In this document: piece after piece, positions 33,501 to 44,110 of the stretch | How positions within the stretch are numbered: position 1 is the stretch's first letter | How the letters are laid out: each line of letters opens with the position of its first letter | DNA from: Larix kaempferi | Taxonomy: Eukaryota; Streptophyta; Pinopsida; Pinales; Pinaceae | DNA length: 64,000 nucleotides | NCBI GenBank assembly: GCA_027924585.1 | Contig: BSBM01000123.1 | Location: forward strand, 19,105,001 to 19,169,000 | Direction: 5' to 3' | Notes under the pieces: generated by a model | What the model was told of the DNA's origin: nothing | Database searches by the model: none | The model's input: only the letters and a program-made list of their open reading frames with translations | Made by a program: the position numbers and the translations under genes

Positions 33501-34106
33501 CAAATTGTCTTTTGTCAACAAGAAAAAATCCATCACAGTCTATGGGTCCAGTTTGTATCGACATTGACTTTTCACAACAATGTAAATTATAATATTTGAA
33601 CCAGCCCATACCCATGGCCAAGAATGGCCACGAAGAGTATTTAGTATTTAGTTTCCAAATTGACAGATGTTGAACTTCAATTTATTAGTGTTACAATGAA
33701 TTTGCTTTTCCAACATTTGCAGATTGATTATTTTCAGTATCATTCTGAAGCTCATTCTAATTGAAATAATATTTTTTGAGAAAGGCCGAGTAGACAGGCA
33801 TTCCTATATTGCTACTATAAATAATTTCATGTCTTTTAGCATGCCTGGGACCTATCACTAGGAAAAATCTCTCTCTTTCCTTTTTTTGTTTATCAACTGT
33901 GATCTATTCAAGATATTTTCTTTATGTATGATTGATGGAATCCATACATTTTTAGGTGTCCCGACGTATCCAAAATCAGAGCAAAGATGCTTTATGCTAC
34001 AACTAAGGACAGGCTGAAAAGGGAACTCGATGGTTTTCACTATGAGATTCAGGCCACTGATCCCTCTGAGATAGATATTGAAGTGATTAGGGACCGTGCA
34101 AATTGA
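30568..34106 (+). CDS. ADF: Actin-depolymerizing factor (ADF/cofilin), ADF6-like
   Basis: ADF binds actin monomers and filaments, severs and depolymerises filaments, and so controls the plant cytoskeleton. Three exons: 30568-30582 (MAFRM), 30705-30970, 33956-34106, all with GT-AG introns, giving 143 residues, the usual ADF length. The tiny first exon is the plant ADF pattern. Exon 2 starts [13 protein letters not shown] and contains the ADF-H core with [25 protein letters not shown] and KSKIFFIAW; exon 3 has [19 protein letters not shown] (long actin-binding helix) and ends IRDRAN. A Trp codon is split across intron 2 (TG|G). The regulatory Ser before G-M is S10. The MAFR...SGMGVAD start is nearest to ADF6-type proteins. 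WCPD replaces the common WSP. No lesion; the gene looks functional. Confidence 0.95.
31191..31350 (+). repeat. 80-bp tandem duplication in ADF intron 2
   Basis: Two copies of an 80-bp unit starting TTTTTATCAAGTTTTTGTGT, with a few substitutions, at 31191-31270 and 31271-31350. Confidence 0.85.
31811..33582 (+). repeat. Four tandem copies of a ~380-bp repeat in ADF intron 2
   Basis: Units begin TTGTGTCTGATTGAAG at 31811, 32196, 32841 (TTGTGCCTGATTGAAG) and 33223. Each contains GAAGCCTCCATCAACC-like, TTTCTACAAAAGGG-like and GGTCCAGTTTG-like blocks in the same order. The second unit is lengthened by a SINE (32569-32778). Short open stretches inside are not coding. Together they account for most of the 2985-bp intron. 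Confidence 0.88.
32569..32778 (+). mobile_element. tRNA-derived SINE in ADF intron 2
   Basis: Box A TAGCTCAAGTGG matches the Pol III consensus exactly and box B-like GGGTTGATCCCC follows about 40 bp later. The insert ends in an A-rich tail and is flanked by AACTATAAAAAATCTCT (32552-32568) and AACTACAGAAAATCTCT (32779-32795), 15 of 17 identical. It lies on the sense strand of the ADF gene. Confidence 0.88.
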
Positions 34107-35069
34107 TCGGTAGCATCTATTTATGCTCGGCAGAGCAAAAAGTGTGAACATAATATACTGCTGTTTCACAGTGTGGTGTTCTTATTTATTTGCAGTACTC
34201 TACCAGGGAAACACCTGCCATTTTCATTTACATGACTTGTGACTTCCAATTTCACGCAAAGAAAATGTTTATATAGAAATATGCATGCATATGGCAGAGT
34301 TGGAAATATTGGATTAAATGTGGTGCTTGGCCTACTGGTGGCCCTTATTACAAGAATCAGAATGTTTATGTAGAACCCTTTATGGTGTGCCTATTAAAGA
34401 TCTTTGTATCAATTGATATCTTTCATTTCAGTTCTAGTAATGCTGCTGTCTTGGATGATAGCTAGATGAAAAGCCAAAATCAGGGTCCTATTGCTGCATG
34501 TGTATATATTCATTTCCAGAAAATGGATTTAAACTTAAAGTATATTGTTTCTCTCTTCACCAAAGAAAATTTTCCAGAGATTGATATCATTCAAAAATAA
34601 TTTCTTACGTGAATCAATTATTATGATTATAATATCCTCTGTGCCCAAGCTTGACATGTTAAATCTTCCATTTCAGGTTAATTTCACAGACAGCTATCTA
34701 ATTCTAAATATCCTCTGTGCCCAAGCTTGACATGTTAAATCTTCCATTTCAGTTTAATTTCTCTTGTAGCCATCGAATTCTAAAAATAAGCTTTCTTGAT
34801 CTCAAGAAATACGTTAACACTTCTTTTGAGAAAGCGGTGTCAATCCCATGTTCACTGGGTGGCTCTTGCCAGTTAGTGGTCACATGTTCAGATTGTGTTA
34901 AGTCAGATGAATTCAAACACAATCCCTCATAGCTTGTGATACATTTTGGTTCTTTAGATGGTGGAAGAGAAATCAGTCTCTCATCTTGGGGTGCTTGATC
35001 CTAAAGCTTAGGGTTCTTACCAAACCATGGATCCCATTATTGCTTTAAAGATTTCATTTTTCTGAGTAA
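34107..35069 (+). other. ADF 3' region and spacer
   Basis: The ADF 3'UTR lies in the first few hundred bases; ATTAAA at 34393 is a possible polyadenylation signal. A 76-bp tandem duplication (units starting AATATCCTCTGTGCCC) lies at 34631-34782. No other gene is supported. Confidence 0.5.
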
Positions 35070-35074
35070 CTGCT

Positions 35075-35381
35075 TGTTACAACCTATCTGGTTGTACTCG
35101 AAACTATCCAAATGGATAAGTCACCCAATTGATAATAATTCCATAGTAAAAATATAATTGTTGAATAATTGATAAAATATATACAAGATGATATTTACAA
35201 TGAATGGCGTAGCCTGTATAAATATGCTCACATAGTGACTATTCACCAAAGGGATGTGTCCCTTAATAAACTATAATCAATGTAATGTTATTTTATTATG
35301 TTATTTTATTATGTTATGTTATTTTATTATTATATTATTATTAATATTTATTAATGTTTACTTATATATTTGTTCATTACA
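35075..35381 (-). repeat. 3' LTR of the 2.8-kb element
   Basis: 307 bp, TGTTACAACC...TTCATTACA on the plus strand. Compared with the right LTR it lacks about 60 bp (the segment with CCAAAACGTCGTAGAG) and has a short extra TTATTTTATTATG run. Confidence 0.9.
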
Positions 35382-35392
35382 TTGCCTCTCCC

Positions 35393-36838
35393 TTAGAGAT
35401 GCTTTGTCCTCAAAGCATAATTATGGACAACTTTTTCCAATGTTCTTGCTCGTAACGTTTTTTTTTTGTGATCTTTTGAACTTGTAACTTTGATACTTGA
35501 TGAAACAAGACGATATAATTTCCGAATGCCTGCACTGAGATGTTGCAATTCCTGGGAAGTGATCCATCCGAGATTTACCTTCATCGAAATTGTTTTCTGG
35601 TTGATCGTTGGAAAAGAACTTCTCGTTTTCTGTTCCCAAACAATTTGGCAATTTTGGCTTTTCTCTCCCTCAAGGTAGTTAGTTTTTCTGTAGGAGTAGT
35701 TTTGTTTATTTTCCTCTTGATTTTGTCGTCGGGCATAATGACTCTTATGATTAGGATGGCGATAAGGTACTTGAATTACTTGCGGAGTGTTTGCAGAGAC
35801 TTCAACTTTTTGTGTTTCTGGTGATTTATTGTGTGATAATAATTCAATTAAGAGTGTTTTTGTTGCTTGTTTCTCAACTTGAACTTTTCCTAAGAGTCTG
35901 GAAGCTTCCTTCTGGATTTGCTCTAATTTATTCTGTAATAGAGTGTTATTACTATGAATCTTTTCGAACCTTTCTTCTTGCAACTTTTTGTCCTCTTTTA
36001 ACTTTTTGATTTGCTCTTCTAGTTCTTGATTAAGATTTCTCAGGAGATTACTTTCTTCTTGCTTTTCTAGTATTTTTCCTTCGAAGTCTTCATTAGAATG
36101 TCATGTCTTTCGATTATTTTTCAATTTCTTGATCTTTGTAACTAATGTCTTGTTATGATTTTTTAGTTAAAATATCTCTTCTGTATTACTTGATAACGTG
36201 TTGTTGATTTTCGAAATTTCCAACTTGTGCGTCTTCTTAGTGTCGTCATATTTTTGTTGGATTTTTTCTATTTGTTGTTGACAACGGTGGTTTTCTGATT
36301 CTTGATCTTCTATTTTTTTTCAGATTTGCGCAAGTTCCTCATCCTTATCGTTTAGGAGAGTGTTCAAGCGTGTAACTTCTTCTTCTAGATATTCAATTGT
36401 ATTTGATGAAGGAACTCTCCATGATGAGCCATGTATTGTTATTTTCTTTTTCTCATGAAATAAGTTCATGACTTTCGTTTCTGCATTGAAGGTGAGTGTA
36501 TCCAATGCTTCCAACCAGCTAGAATCTAACATTATGTCAGTAGTACAGTCGTTTATATCTGCAACGGTGAATTCTGATGTAAGATTATAACTACCAATCT
36601 GTAAGTCTAGTTGTTTTATTTTCCCTTCGTTCCTCTCATTCTTCGCTATATCTGCTTCTAAAACGTGTAGTTGATTAGCAAGATCAACATTAATAAAATT
36701 TTCTCTATTATTTGGACTTATGGCGATGTTAATAAAGCTTTCATAAAACGTGCCAATAACTTCTAACATCGTCATTGGTTTTTTCAATGGAACATTGACA
36801 AATCTTTTCTTCTCAGGAGTAATATTTGTCTCTTCCAT
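35393..36838 (-). pseudogene. Single ORF of the 2.8-kb element: protease-like plus coiled coil
   Basis: One frame of about 480 codons runs from ATG 36838 to 35393, broken by TGA at 36320-36322, TAA at 36167-36169 and TGA at 36101-36103. Residues about 60-150 resemble the second half of a retropepsin-like fold (QIGSYNLTSEFTVADINDCT, then IMLDSSWLEALD), without a catalytic D-S/T-G. From about residue 150 a long Glu/Lys/Leu/Gln heptad region forms a predicted coiled coil, followed by a basic Tyr/Arg/Asn-rich tail. I do not recognise the family. It may act in particle assembly or be a remodelled Gag. Confidence 0.6.
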
Positions 36839-37507
36839 TTTGATTTTTGTTTCTTAACACTTCTTCAACGATAAAGGGTCTTCGACTTCTCTTCTTTTTA
36901 AAACTTCTATAATACTTTAATGCTTAAAAAATTATAATTCTGGGATCTTTTATTCAATGACTCAATGTTGATGATGGAGAAAATCCGTTGCCCGGATCCA
37001 AATTCTAACTACACCAGTGACTCTGGCTCGCGAAAATGGTGAAAAATGACTATACACACTGCCACCTTCGTCTCTAACCAGCCACAATAGTCTTTTCCTC
37101 TCTCTGCACACAATGCAGGCGCACATAGAGAAAGTTGTGCTCAAAATGCACTTAGATATCCACGTAGGTTAACCTTTTTCTATAGATTAATTTCTTTGTG
37201 GATAGTGTGTAGATTGGGTGGTTGGGAGGAATGATTGTTACCTTCCCCACCCAAGTTCAAATCTAGTTTTTTGTTTGTTGTTGGAGAATAAATTCAAACC
37301 CACTTATTAAGAAACCACATGTGGTTTTACTTCTTTTTATTTTCCTCTCACTTATTAAGAAACCATGTGTGGAGAAACCACGTGTGGTCTTACTTCTTTA
37401 CTTTTACTTCTTCTTTTTTTCTTTTTAGGACAAAGTCCTATTTTTTAGGGAAACCCTAATCTAATGGTTAAAAACCACATGGATCATGAACGTAGCTCTA
37501 ATACCAA

Positions 37508-37864
37508 TGTGACAACCTATCTGGTTGTACTCGAAACTATCCAAATGGATAAGTCACCCAATTGATAATAATTCCATAGTAAAAATATAATTGCTGAATA
37601 ATTGATAGAATATATACAAGATGATATTTACAATGAATGGTGTAGCCCGTATAAATATGCTCGCATGGTGACTATTCACCAAAGGGATGTGTCCCTTAAT
37701 TAATTATAATCGATGTAATGCTATTTTATTAGAAGATATTTTGCTTCCAAAACGTCGTAGAGAATTTCAAATCCTGAATCTTTTTGATCCGGAGAATGAT
37801 GTTATTTTATTATTATATTATTATTAATATTTATTAATGTTTACTTATCTATTTGTTCATTACA
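37508..37864 (-). repeat. 5' LTR of the 2.8-kb element
   Basis: 357 bp, TGTGACAACC...TTCATTACA on the plus strand, abutting the target duplication CTGCT on its outer side and the PBS on its inner side. Confidence 0.9.
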
Positions 37865-37869
37865 CTGCT

Positions 37870-39560
37870 CTGAAATTATTTCAGACTAAGTTCATCAGAT
37901 GTCCCCAAGATACAGTCCAAGTAGGGAAACTTAAAATTTTGAGTGCTTATAAGAGGTTTTGAAGATCTGAAATCTTACCGGGCATGTGTAATTTGAGAGG
38001 CCTACCAGTCAGGTCATTTCAGTAGGTCTGCTACAACAAAAGACCAAAAGTCTAAGCTTCCAAATTCAGTCATGACATCATCTTCCAGTTTTTCATCTTC
38101 AAAGCATCTTTGGTTTGAATGCTTTTGCAAATTTTGCAGCTTATTTTAGCAAACCCACCTCTCACATGAACTCTTCTAGTTTTGTTGTTCAGGATTTCTT
38201 AACCTGCATGAGTCAACCTTCCATTATTTATGTACAACTTGTGCCTATTCTTACCTGTATTGGGGTATCTTTTCAAGTCATAGAAATGTGCTTTATTGAG
38301 AAATTATCATAGAAATGTGCTTTATTGAGAAATTATCTCTACAGTTGATATATATAATCCTTGTTTTAAGCTCAAGTACCCGTACCTGTTTCAGTTTTAC
38401 GTTGTGCATTAAAGCCAAATGAGCATTTAAAACAGGTAATCCTTAATATCTCAATATATTGAGAATAAATCTGTTCAGGTTATGCTTCTAACAATCATTA
38501 TTAGACATTTCTGTTAAATAGAGCTAAGAGCATACCTAAGTATACCCCTTTCTAAGAGATCTCTAGCAGTGAGACAGGTAAAATACTGCTGTGCAATATT
38601 TTTTGTGGATATGTTTTTATGTAATTGCAACCCAGAACTGTATTCCTTATTTTGTGCATAGATAATATATAACATAGCACATGGTAACTATTGTCTTCAC
38701 TGTTGCTAATATATGTGTACACAAACACTTTTTCACTATTGCTATATTGTTCTTCACTACTCCAGTTTGATCTTTTGTTGTGGACTTACATCTACAAGTA
38801 CAAAGATTAACTTGTTCTTCACAACTTGGTATGGACTTACATTTACAAGTACAATATTAAGGTTAAGGTTCAATATAATTACTTTAGTGTTCTTTTTTTC
38901 CCGGCTTAGGAGAAGTCAAAAAATTTTCTCCTAGAATGTTTCTCAAAATGTAGAGTGATCTGTGCAATATTTTTTGTAGATGACAAGTAAAATATAGAGT
39001 GATCTGTGCAAAATTTTCTGTTGAGGACCAGTAAAATATAGAGTGATTTGTGCAATATTTTCCGTGGACATGCTGTTTCTATGTAATTGCAACCCAGAAC
39101 TGTCTTTCCTATTTTGTCTCTAGACAATATATAGCATAACACATGGTAACTGCTGTCTTCACTGTTGCTAATACACACACAGACAAACACTCTCTAAGTT
39201 CTTCAGTATTGCTATTTTGTTCTCCACTACTCCAGTTTGATATTTTGGTGTGGACTTACATTTACAAGTACAAAGATTAACTTGTTCTTCCCTACTCTGG
39301 TTTAATCTTTTGGTGTTGACTTACATTTACAAGTACAAAGATTAACTTGTTCTTCACTACTCCAGTTTAATATTTTGTTGTGGACTTACATTTACATGTA
39401 CACATATTAAGGTTAAGGTTCAATATAATTATTTGAGTGCCCTTTGTTTCCTTGATTTGGAAAAGTCAAACTTTTTCCTCCTATAATATTTCTCAAAATG
39501 ATCAAGTTTATCCAAATAAAAACACTTGTCTTTGTTAAAAATGATGGAGTTGTTTGTATC
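37870..39560. repeat. Tandem repeats downstream of the LTR element
   Basis: No gene supported. A 29-bp direct duplication lies at 38278-38336. About 300 bp at 38640-38950 (with CTACTCCAGTTTGAT, GGACTTACATTTACAAGTAC, AAGGTTAAGGTTCAATATAA blocks) recur at 39095-39500. Between them, three to four copies of a ~43-bp unit (AGTAAAATATAGAGTGATCT, then GTGCAATATTTT) lie at 38945-39070. Confidence 0.75.
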
Positions 39561-39582
39561 TAAATCTTTGTACTCAGTGCTG

Positions 39583-40150
39583 TTATGTCTTTGATTTTCT
39601 CATATATCCTTGCTGGCCAAATCTTTGTTTTCTTTGGATCTTCTGTTTTGCTGCAAAAACTTTCTCAAAATCGCCATCTTTATCATAGAGCTTATTTCGT
39701 TGCTCCTGCAAAAGTAACCCTCCTAGTTCATCAAATATTAAGGGATTAGTTCTTGTCGATAGACTTGAACTTATTACAAACACTTAAGATTGATGGAAAC
39801 TGTTTAGTGTTATAGAGATAAGATCACCACTTCCAATATCATCACCTACAACAATTAACTGACCTCTTATATTTTCGTGTTTAGTGGGGTGATCTGTGAT
39901 TGTCACCTTCTGCCATCCTCAAACTATCAAATACTCTTTCAAATAGAGAATCTTGGTTCCACAAGAAAGGCTAGTATAAGGCCTTCAATGCATCCTAAGC
40001 TTCTTAGGAGGTCTTTGCATCTTGCACGTTGAATGATGTCATCTCAAAGTGAGATGCAAAATATTGTCAGAGCTTATCAGCAGTACTTGATTCATAAAAT
40101 ATAGAAAATGATAATTTTATAGGTATGCAACCAAATAATAGGAAAGATCA
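39583..40150 (-). pseudogene. Copia-type gag fragment
   Basis: The open stretch 39783-39583 reads STRTNPLIFDELGGLLLQEQ, matching the late part of the plant Copia Gag (UBN2-type) region, where LP-x-x-Y...F-x-E-L-x-x-x-L-L-x-E-E is usual. Further 5' on the minus strand, QDAKTS...ALKALY-like sequence with stops continues to about 40.1 kb. No LTRs or other domains of this element were found, so it is an isolated scrap. Confidence 0.55.
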
Positions 40151-40159
40151 CTAGAGATG

Positions 40160-40600
40160 GAAGCTTCTGTGTGTTTGAATAGTTATCCATTTAGATTCAT
40201 TAAACAGTAGCACTAGGGAAATGACATAATGATAGTATTATTCATCTCAATCACACCGCACATAAGAGATTGGAAAGTTTAAATGTCATTCAACTTAAAT
40301 TTGTCCAAAATTTATGAGCCCGAAAGGAAATAAATGGTTTTCAAAGTCTTGAAACACATTAGGCCCAAAGACTGTAACAAAACCAACAAAAAACCAGAGA
40401 GCAATGAATTGAAAGTGTGATGGGAACACGTTGTTCGTCCAGGGACAAGATCTGGAACATGCACATATAGTGAAACAAAAGAAATAAGTGAATGGAAGAG
40501 GAAAAAGGATAGACAGAACACACTGAAAAGGAGACAAGAAGAGACAAGGTGACTCTTATAGCAACAATGCTTGAGGCAAATATCCTCACTCAATAGAAAC
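40160..40600. other. Unassigned spacer
   Basis: Several overlapping minus-strand open stretches are hydrophobic and Phe/Ser-rich in all frames; they look like chance ORFs in purine-rich sequence. No feature supported. Confidence 0.4.
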
Positions 40601-42053
40601 TCCAGATTTTATATGATTGTCTTCAAGAAAATGTCATAATTTTCAAGATCATTGAGCCACCTTTAACCACTTCTTTGTCCTTGTTGAGGTGTCAATTGCT
40701 ATTGCAATGCCTGGAAGTATTCTCTGACTATGGCCATGTCATTAGTAACTGCAACTATGACATGTGCCCTCAATTTGGACAATTTGTCTTACATATCCAG
40801 AATCATATCCATTTCTCTTTGAGGAAGACTCGCTAATTTGTCTAAGATAGTGCCTTTGTAGAAGACAAGTGTGAAGGTATGCTTTGCTGAGATTTTCTTC
40901 TATGCTAAGCTTTCTCAAGGTTTTTAAATTCTGCCCTTCTCTTAGAAACTAGCTAGCAAGTATTGGAGACTGGTTTTACAAGAAGGATTATCCTACATTT
41001 GAGTATAAGGAGATCATTTTGTTGAATTGTGATAAAACTGAATCTTTGTCTTTAGTCATCTCTTTTAACGCTTGGATAATCCTCTGGGTAACCAGTATCT
41101 TATCTATAGGAATGACATGCATCCCTAACTTGAGGAGTAGTAGGAAAGTTCATTGTGTGTCTCTGTGGCTGTGTAATCTTTCTCATCCATAAAAGAAAGC
41201 TTTCATATAACTATTGAAAAGAAACTCTATTTCTGCTAATGTCTTCTGAAAAAATTTCATAGTGTTATAGATGTTATGGCTTATACCAGTTAGATGATAA
41301 ATCAGATTCCACTGTTCAGGATTGGATAGAGAGTCTTTCTCTTCTTCCACTTCATCTATCAATTCATCAATGGACTGGCATATGCATTAGTTTATTTATA
41401 TTGGACCTGTACAACGTGTCAGTTTCTTGTGAAAGTGCTATTGTTTAAATAAGCTGTACAGAGATCGGGGAAGACCTGAGGGCATCCTTGTATGCTTTTG
41501 ATTCAGACTCAAATTCACTAACTCTTTGAAGCAGCTTCCTTTTTTTCTTGTGTTTTCCCTTGCATTTTATCCCCAACAATTCCATAAGAAGTATGGAGAA
41601 ATTCAAACTTTTTATAGGGGTCATGTTGCTTACATCTATCCTCTGCCGGGCAACATGGGAATCTATGGCTTTAATTTGAGATTTGAGTTTTGGTGCTTTC
41701 GGAGTTGTGAATCTGATTATAACATAATTTTGATTCTTCTTGTATTTTAAAAAGGTTTGTTGTCTTTCAAATTTCTGAGGCTGAAAAGAGCATTTAGGAG
41801 ACCGAGGTAGATTGTTGGTTATGATACTTTTCTCCTCTTATCTAACAACTGCAACCAAGAGGCATCGTCAGGTTCTTCCTCACTTTCTTGAGGAATCAAG
41901 GCTGTATTTTCACATACATGGGGATTTTCATGTAAATAAGCATGCATTCTTTATGACCAAGTTATTTTATTTGTTCCTCCTGAGGTAGAATCAATCTCGA
42001 TTGGTTTTCCAATGCATCCTGAATTGGGACCTATACTTTGGGTTGGTATATCT

Positions 42054-42151
42054 CTAAGTTGCCAGGAAACTTGGGTACGGGGACGGGGACGGATACGGGT
42101 ACGGGGACGCCACTTTTTGAAACAGGGTACTTGGGTACGTCGAGGGCACTG

Positions 42152-42182
<31 letters not shown>

Positions 42183-43004
42183 CACAGTCACATCATATTT
42201 CAGATTTCTCCATAAATTATGAATCATGATTCATAATTCTAAATTCAATGATTCATTGAACAATGAACATTCACATTGAAAATTTAAAACATAAAATTTG
42301 ATAAATCATAGACTCAGTAGATATCAATTTGAATACTAGAAGTTACATAAAATTTGATAAATCATTGTACCAAGCAGCTGTAACAAACACTCGAACTCAG
42401 ACCTGAAAGTACACTTGAAATCTTATTTTAAACACCTATTTGTACTGCTGTTACAGGCAATTAAAAATCGCAAATATATTCCTCGATTGATGTGAGTGTA
42501 TTTCTCACTATTAAATACATATGTATAATTTTTATGTGCACATTTGGTAGTTAAATTATGCTCCTTGAGTGCTGAACATAAAACCATAAAAACATTCATT
42601 GTAAATCAATGCAAAATCAGTCTACCAGATATGGACAATATTCAGTGGAATTTGAACAGTGTTGCAAAGTGTTTGACATAAGTCTTGAACCAAACTCCAT
42701 ACACAGTTAGCAAAAAATTAGTTCAGATTTGGTTGGGGGTCGTTACATTTTCCCCGGCGGATTGCATTTTATCGAGTCGGTCGTACCCCCGGAGTACCCA
42801 AACATAGGGTACGGAATACCCAAACACGGGGTACGGCATACCATTTTGCCTATAAGTACCCCTTTTTTTATAATGGAGTCTCGGGTACGTGGAGCCAGTA
42901 TGGGGTACGGCAGGGTATGGTAGGAGATGTACCTTATGAGTACCCAAGTACCCAGTACGGGTACGTGTACCCTACCCCTGGGTACAGGTACCCTGGAAAC
43001 TTAG
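42054..43004. mobile_element. hAT-like non-autonomous element, copy 1
   Basis: Inverted ends CTAAGTTGCCAGG and CTAAGTTTCCAGG (reverse complement of the right end) bound 951 bp, and GTATATCT is duplicated exactly at 42046-42053 and 43005-43012. Both subterminal regions are packed with GGTAC, GGGTAC and GGGGAC motifs in both orientations. The centre is AT-rich with no transposase. A (TG)n run lies at about 42160-42182. It sits inside a minus-strand coding-like region. Confidence 0.88.
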
Positions 43005-43689
43005 GTATATCTATCTTTTCCTTACCTTCTTCTGGGGCATCGGCAGGTTTCTGCCTTTTAGGATGAGGGTCATCCTCAAGCCCGAATTTCTTTCTTTTCC
43101 CTTATTTTGTGGGGGCCATCTCAATCTCCCTCACCTCCATCGTTTGCAATCCTTCTTCCTTGAGTGGGTTAAGCTGCTGCGGTTTTAGAGTTGCCAACTT
43201 TCCCAATCTCCTTTTGGGTTCTTTAGCATCCCTTTTCTTGGTTCCTGCCCTAGATGACGAAGAGGTATCTTTTGCACTATGCTATCTAGATGCATCTTAA
43301 AAGTTATTGGATGGAGGGGCAGGGTCATGAAATTCTGGTGGAGATTCATTTGGATCATCAGCATCTTCATCATTTCTGACTCCAAACCCCAATAGAGTTT
43401 GGTTATTCTGAGGGGATTGACTTCCTATTTTCTTTCTAGAAACCCACTGATAGCTTTGAAGGTTATTGGAACCATCCTTTTTATCCTTGATATAAAAATC
43501 GTCGCTGCATGTGTCTGGTGTAATCAACATCGCGATCATAACAGAATCTCTGATCTGAATATAGTAACTGGAGTCCATTCAAATGACTTACGCTATTTCT
43601 GCTATTCCCAATGTTCAAAATATTCAAAACTCACTATACCAATGGGCAGGAATGAAAGCACGCCTTCTTTTCTCCACTTGATCAGTTAT

Positions 43690-44110
43690 GAACTGGAGTA
43701 ATCTGCATGCATAGGTCAGCCAGAAGTTAGATCAATCTTTCATCCACGTGTTTGGGGAGGTAGAGAGGTCTGTCTCTGAAGCCATATACTCAAATGTAGG
43801 AATGAAAACAATCCTCCTTTTCTCTACTTTACTACCAGTCAAGAACTGGAGTAATCTTCTGTCTCCACATCTCAGACAAAAACAACCTATCATCCACATT
43901 GTTGGGGAGGTAGAAACTAGAAAGGTCTGTCTCTGAAGCCATATAATCAAATGTAGGAATGAAAACATGCCTTCTTTTCTCTACTTGACCAGTCACGAAT
44001 TAGAGTAATCTGCCTGCACATCTCAGCCAGTAACAATCTATCATCCACACATTTGGGGAGGTAGAGAGGTCTTTCTTTGAATCCATATACTCAAATGTAA
44101 GGTAATTCTG
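43690..44110 (-). repeat. ~155-160 bp tandem repeat, coding-like
   Basis: Three to four imperfect copies, each containing TTTGGGGAGGTAGA, AGGTCTGTCTCTGAAGCCAT and CTCAAATGTAGGAATGAAAA in order. On the minus strand each can be read as a module with a CRxIT, an SSREKK-like and an F-x-x-Y/T block. Indels between copies shift the frame. Confidence 0.8.

Larger units (their letters stand above)
35075..37864 (-). mobile_element. Complete 2.8-kb non-autonomous LTR retrotransposon
   Basis: LTRs at 35075-35381 and 37508-37864 are near-identical over most of their length, and CTGCT is duplicated exactly at 35070-35074 and 37865-37869. On the minus strand the PBS TGGTATTAGAGCTACG (37491-37506) follows the right LTR and the polypurine tract TAAGGGAGAGGCAA (35382-35395) precedes the left LTR, so the element reads leftward. 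The 2.1-kb interior holds one long reading frame with a protease-like and a coiled-coil region, but no RT, RNase H or integrase. It must have been mobilised by another element's enzymes. Confidence 0.92.

Noticed and set aside
35254-36009. Plus-strand hydrophobic ORFs in the 2.8-kb LTR element
   Set aside because: Antisense of the Lys/Glu-rich coiled-coil frame, which naturally yields Phe/Leu-rich translations.
40295-40593. Three overlapping Phe/Ser/Cys-rich minus-strand ORFs suggesting a membrane protein
   Set aside because: Open in all three frames with the same skewed composition; explained by purine-rich DNA.
42060-42180. Telomere-like or G-quadruplex array from GGGGAC/GGGTAC repeats
   Set aside because: The motif is not a plant telomere unit, and the matching end of copy 2 shows it is the subterminal region of a transposon.
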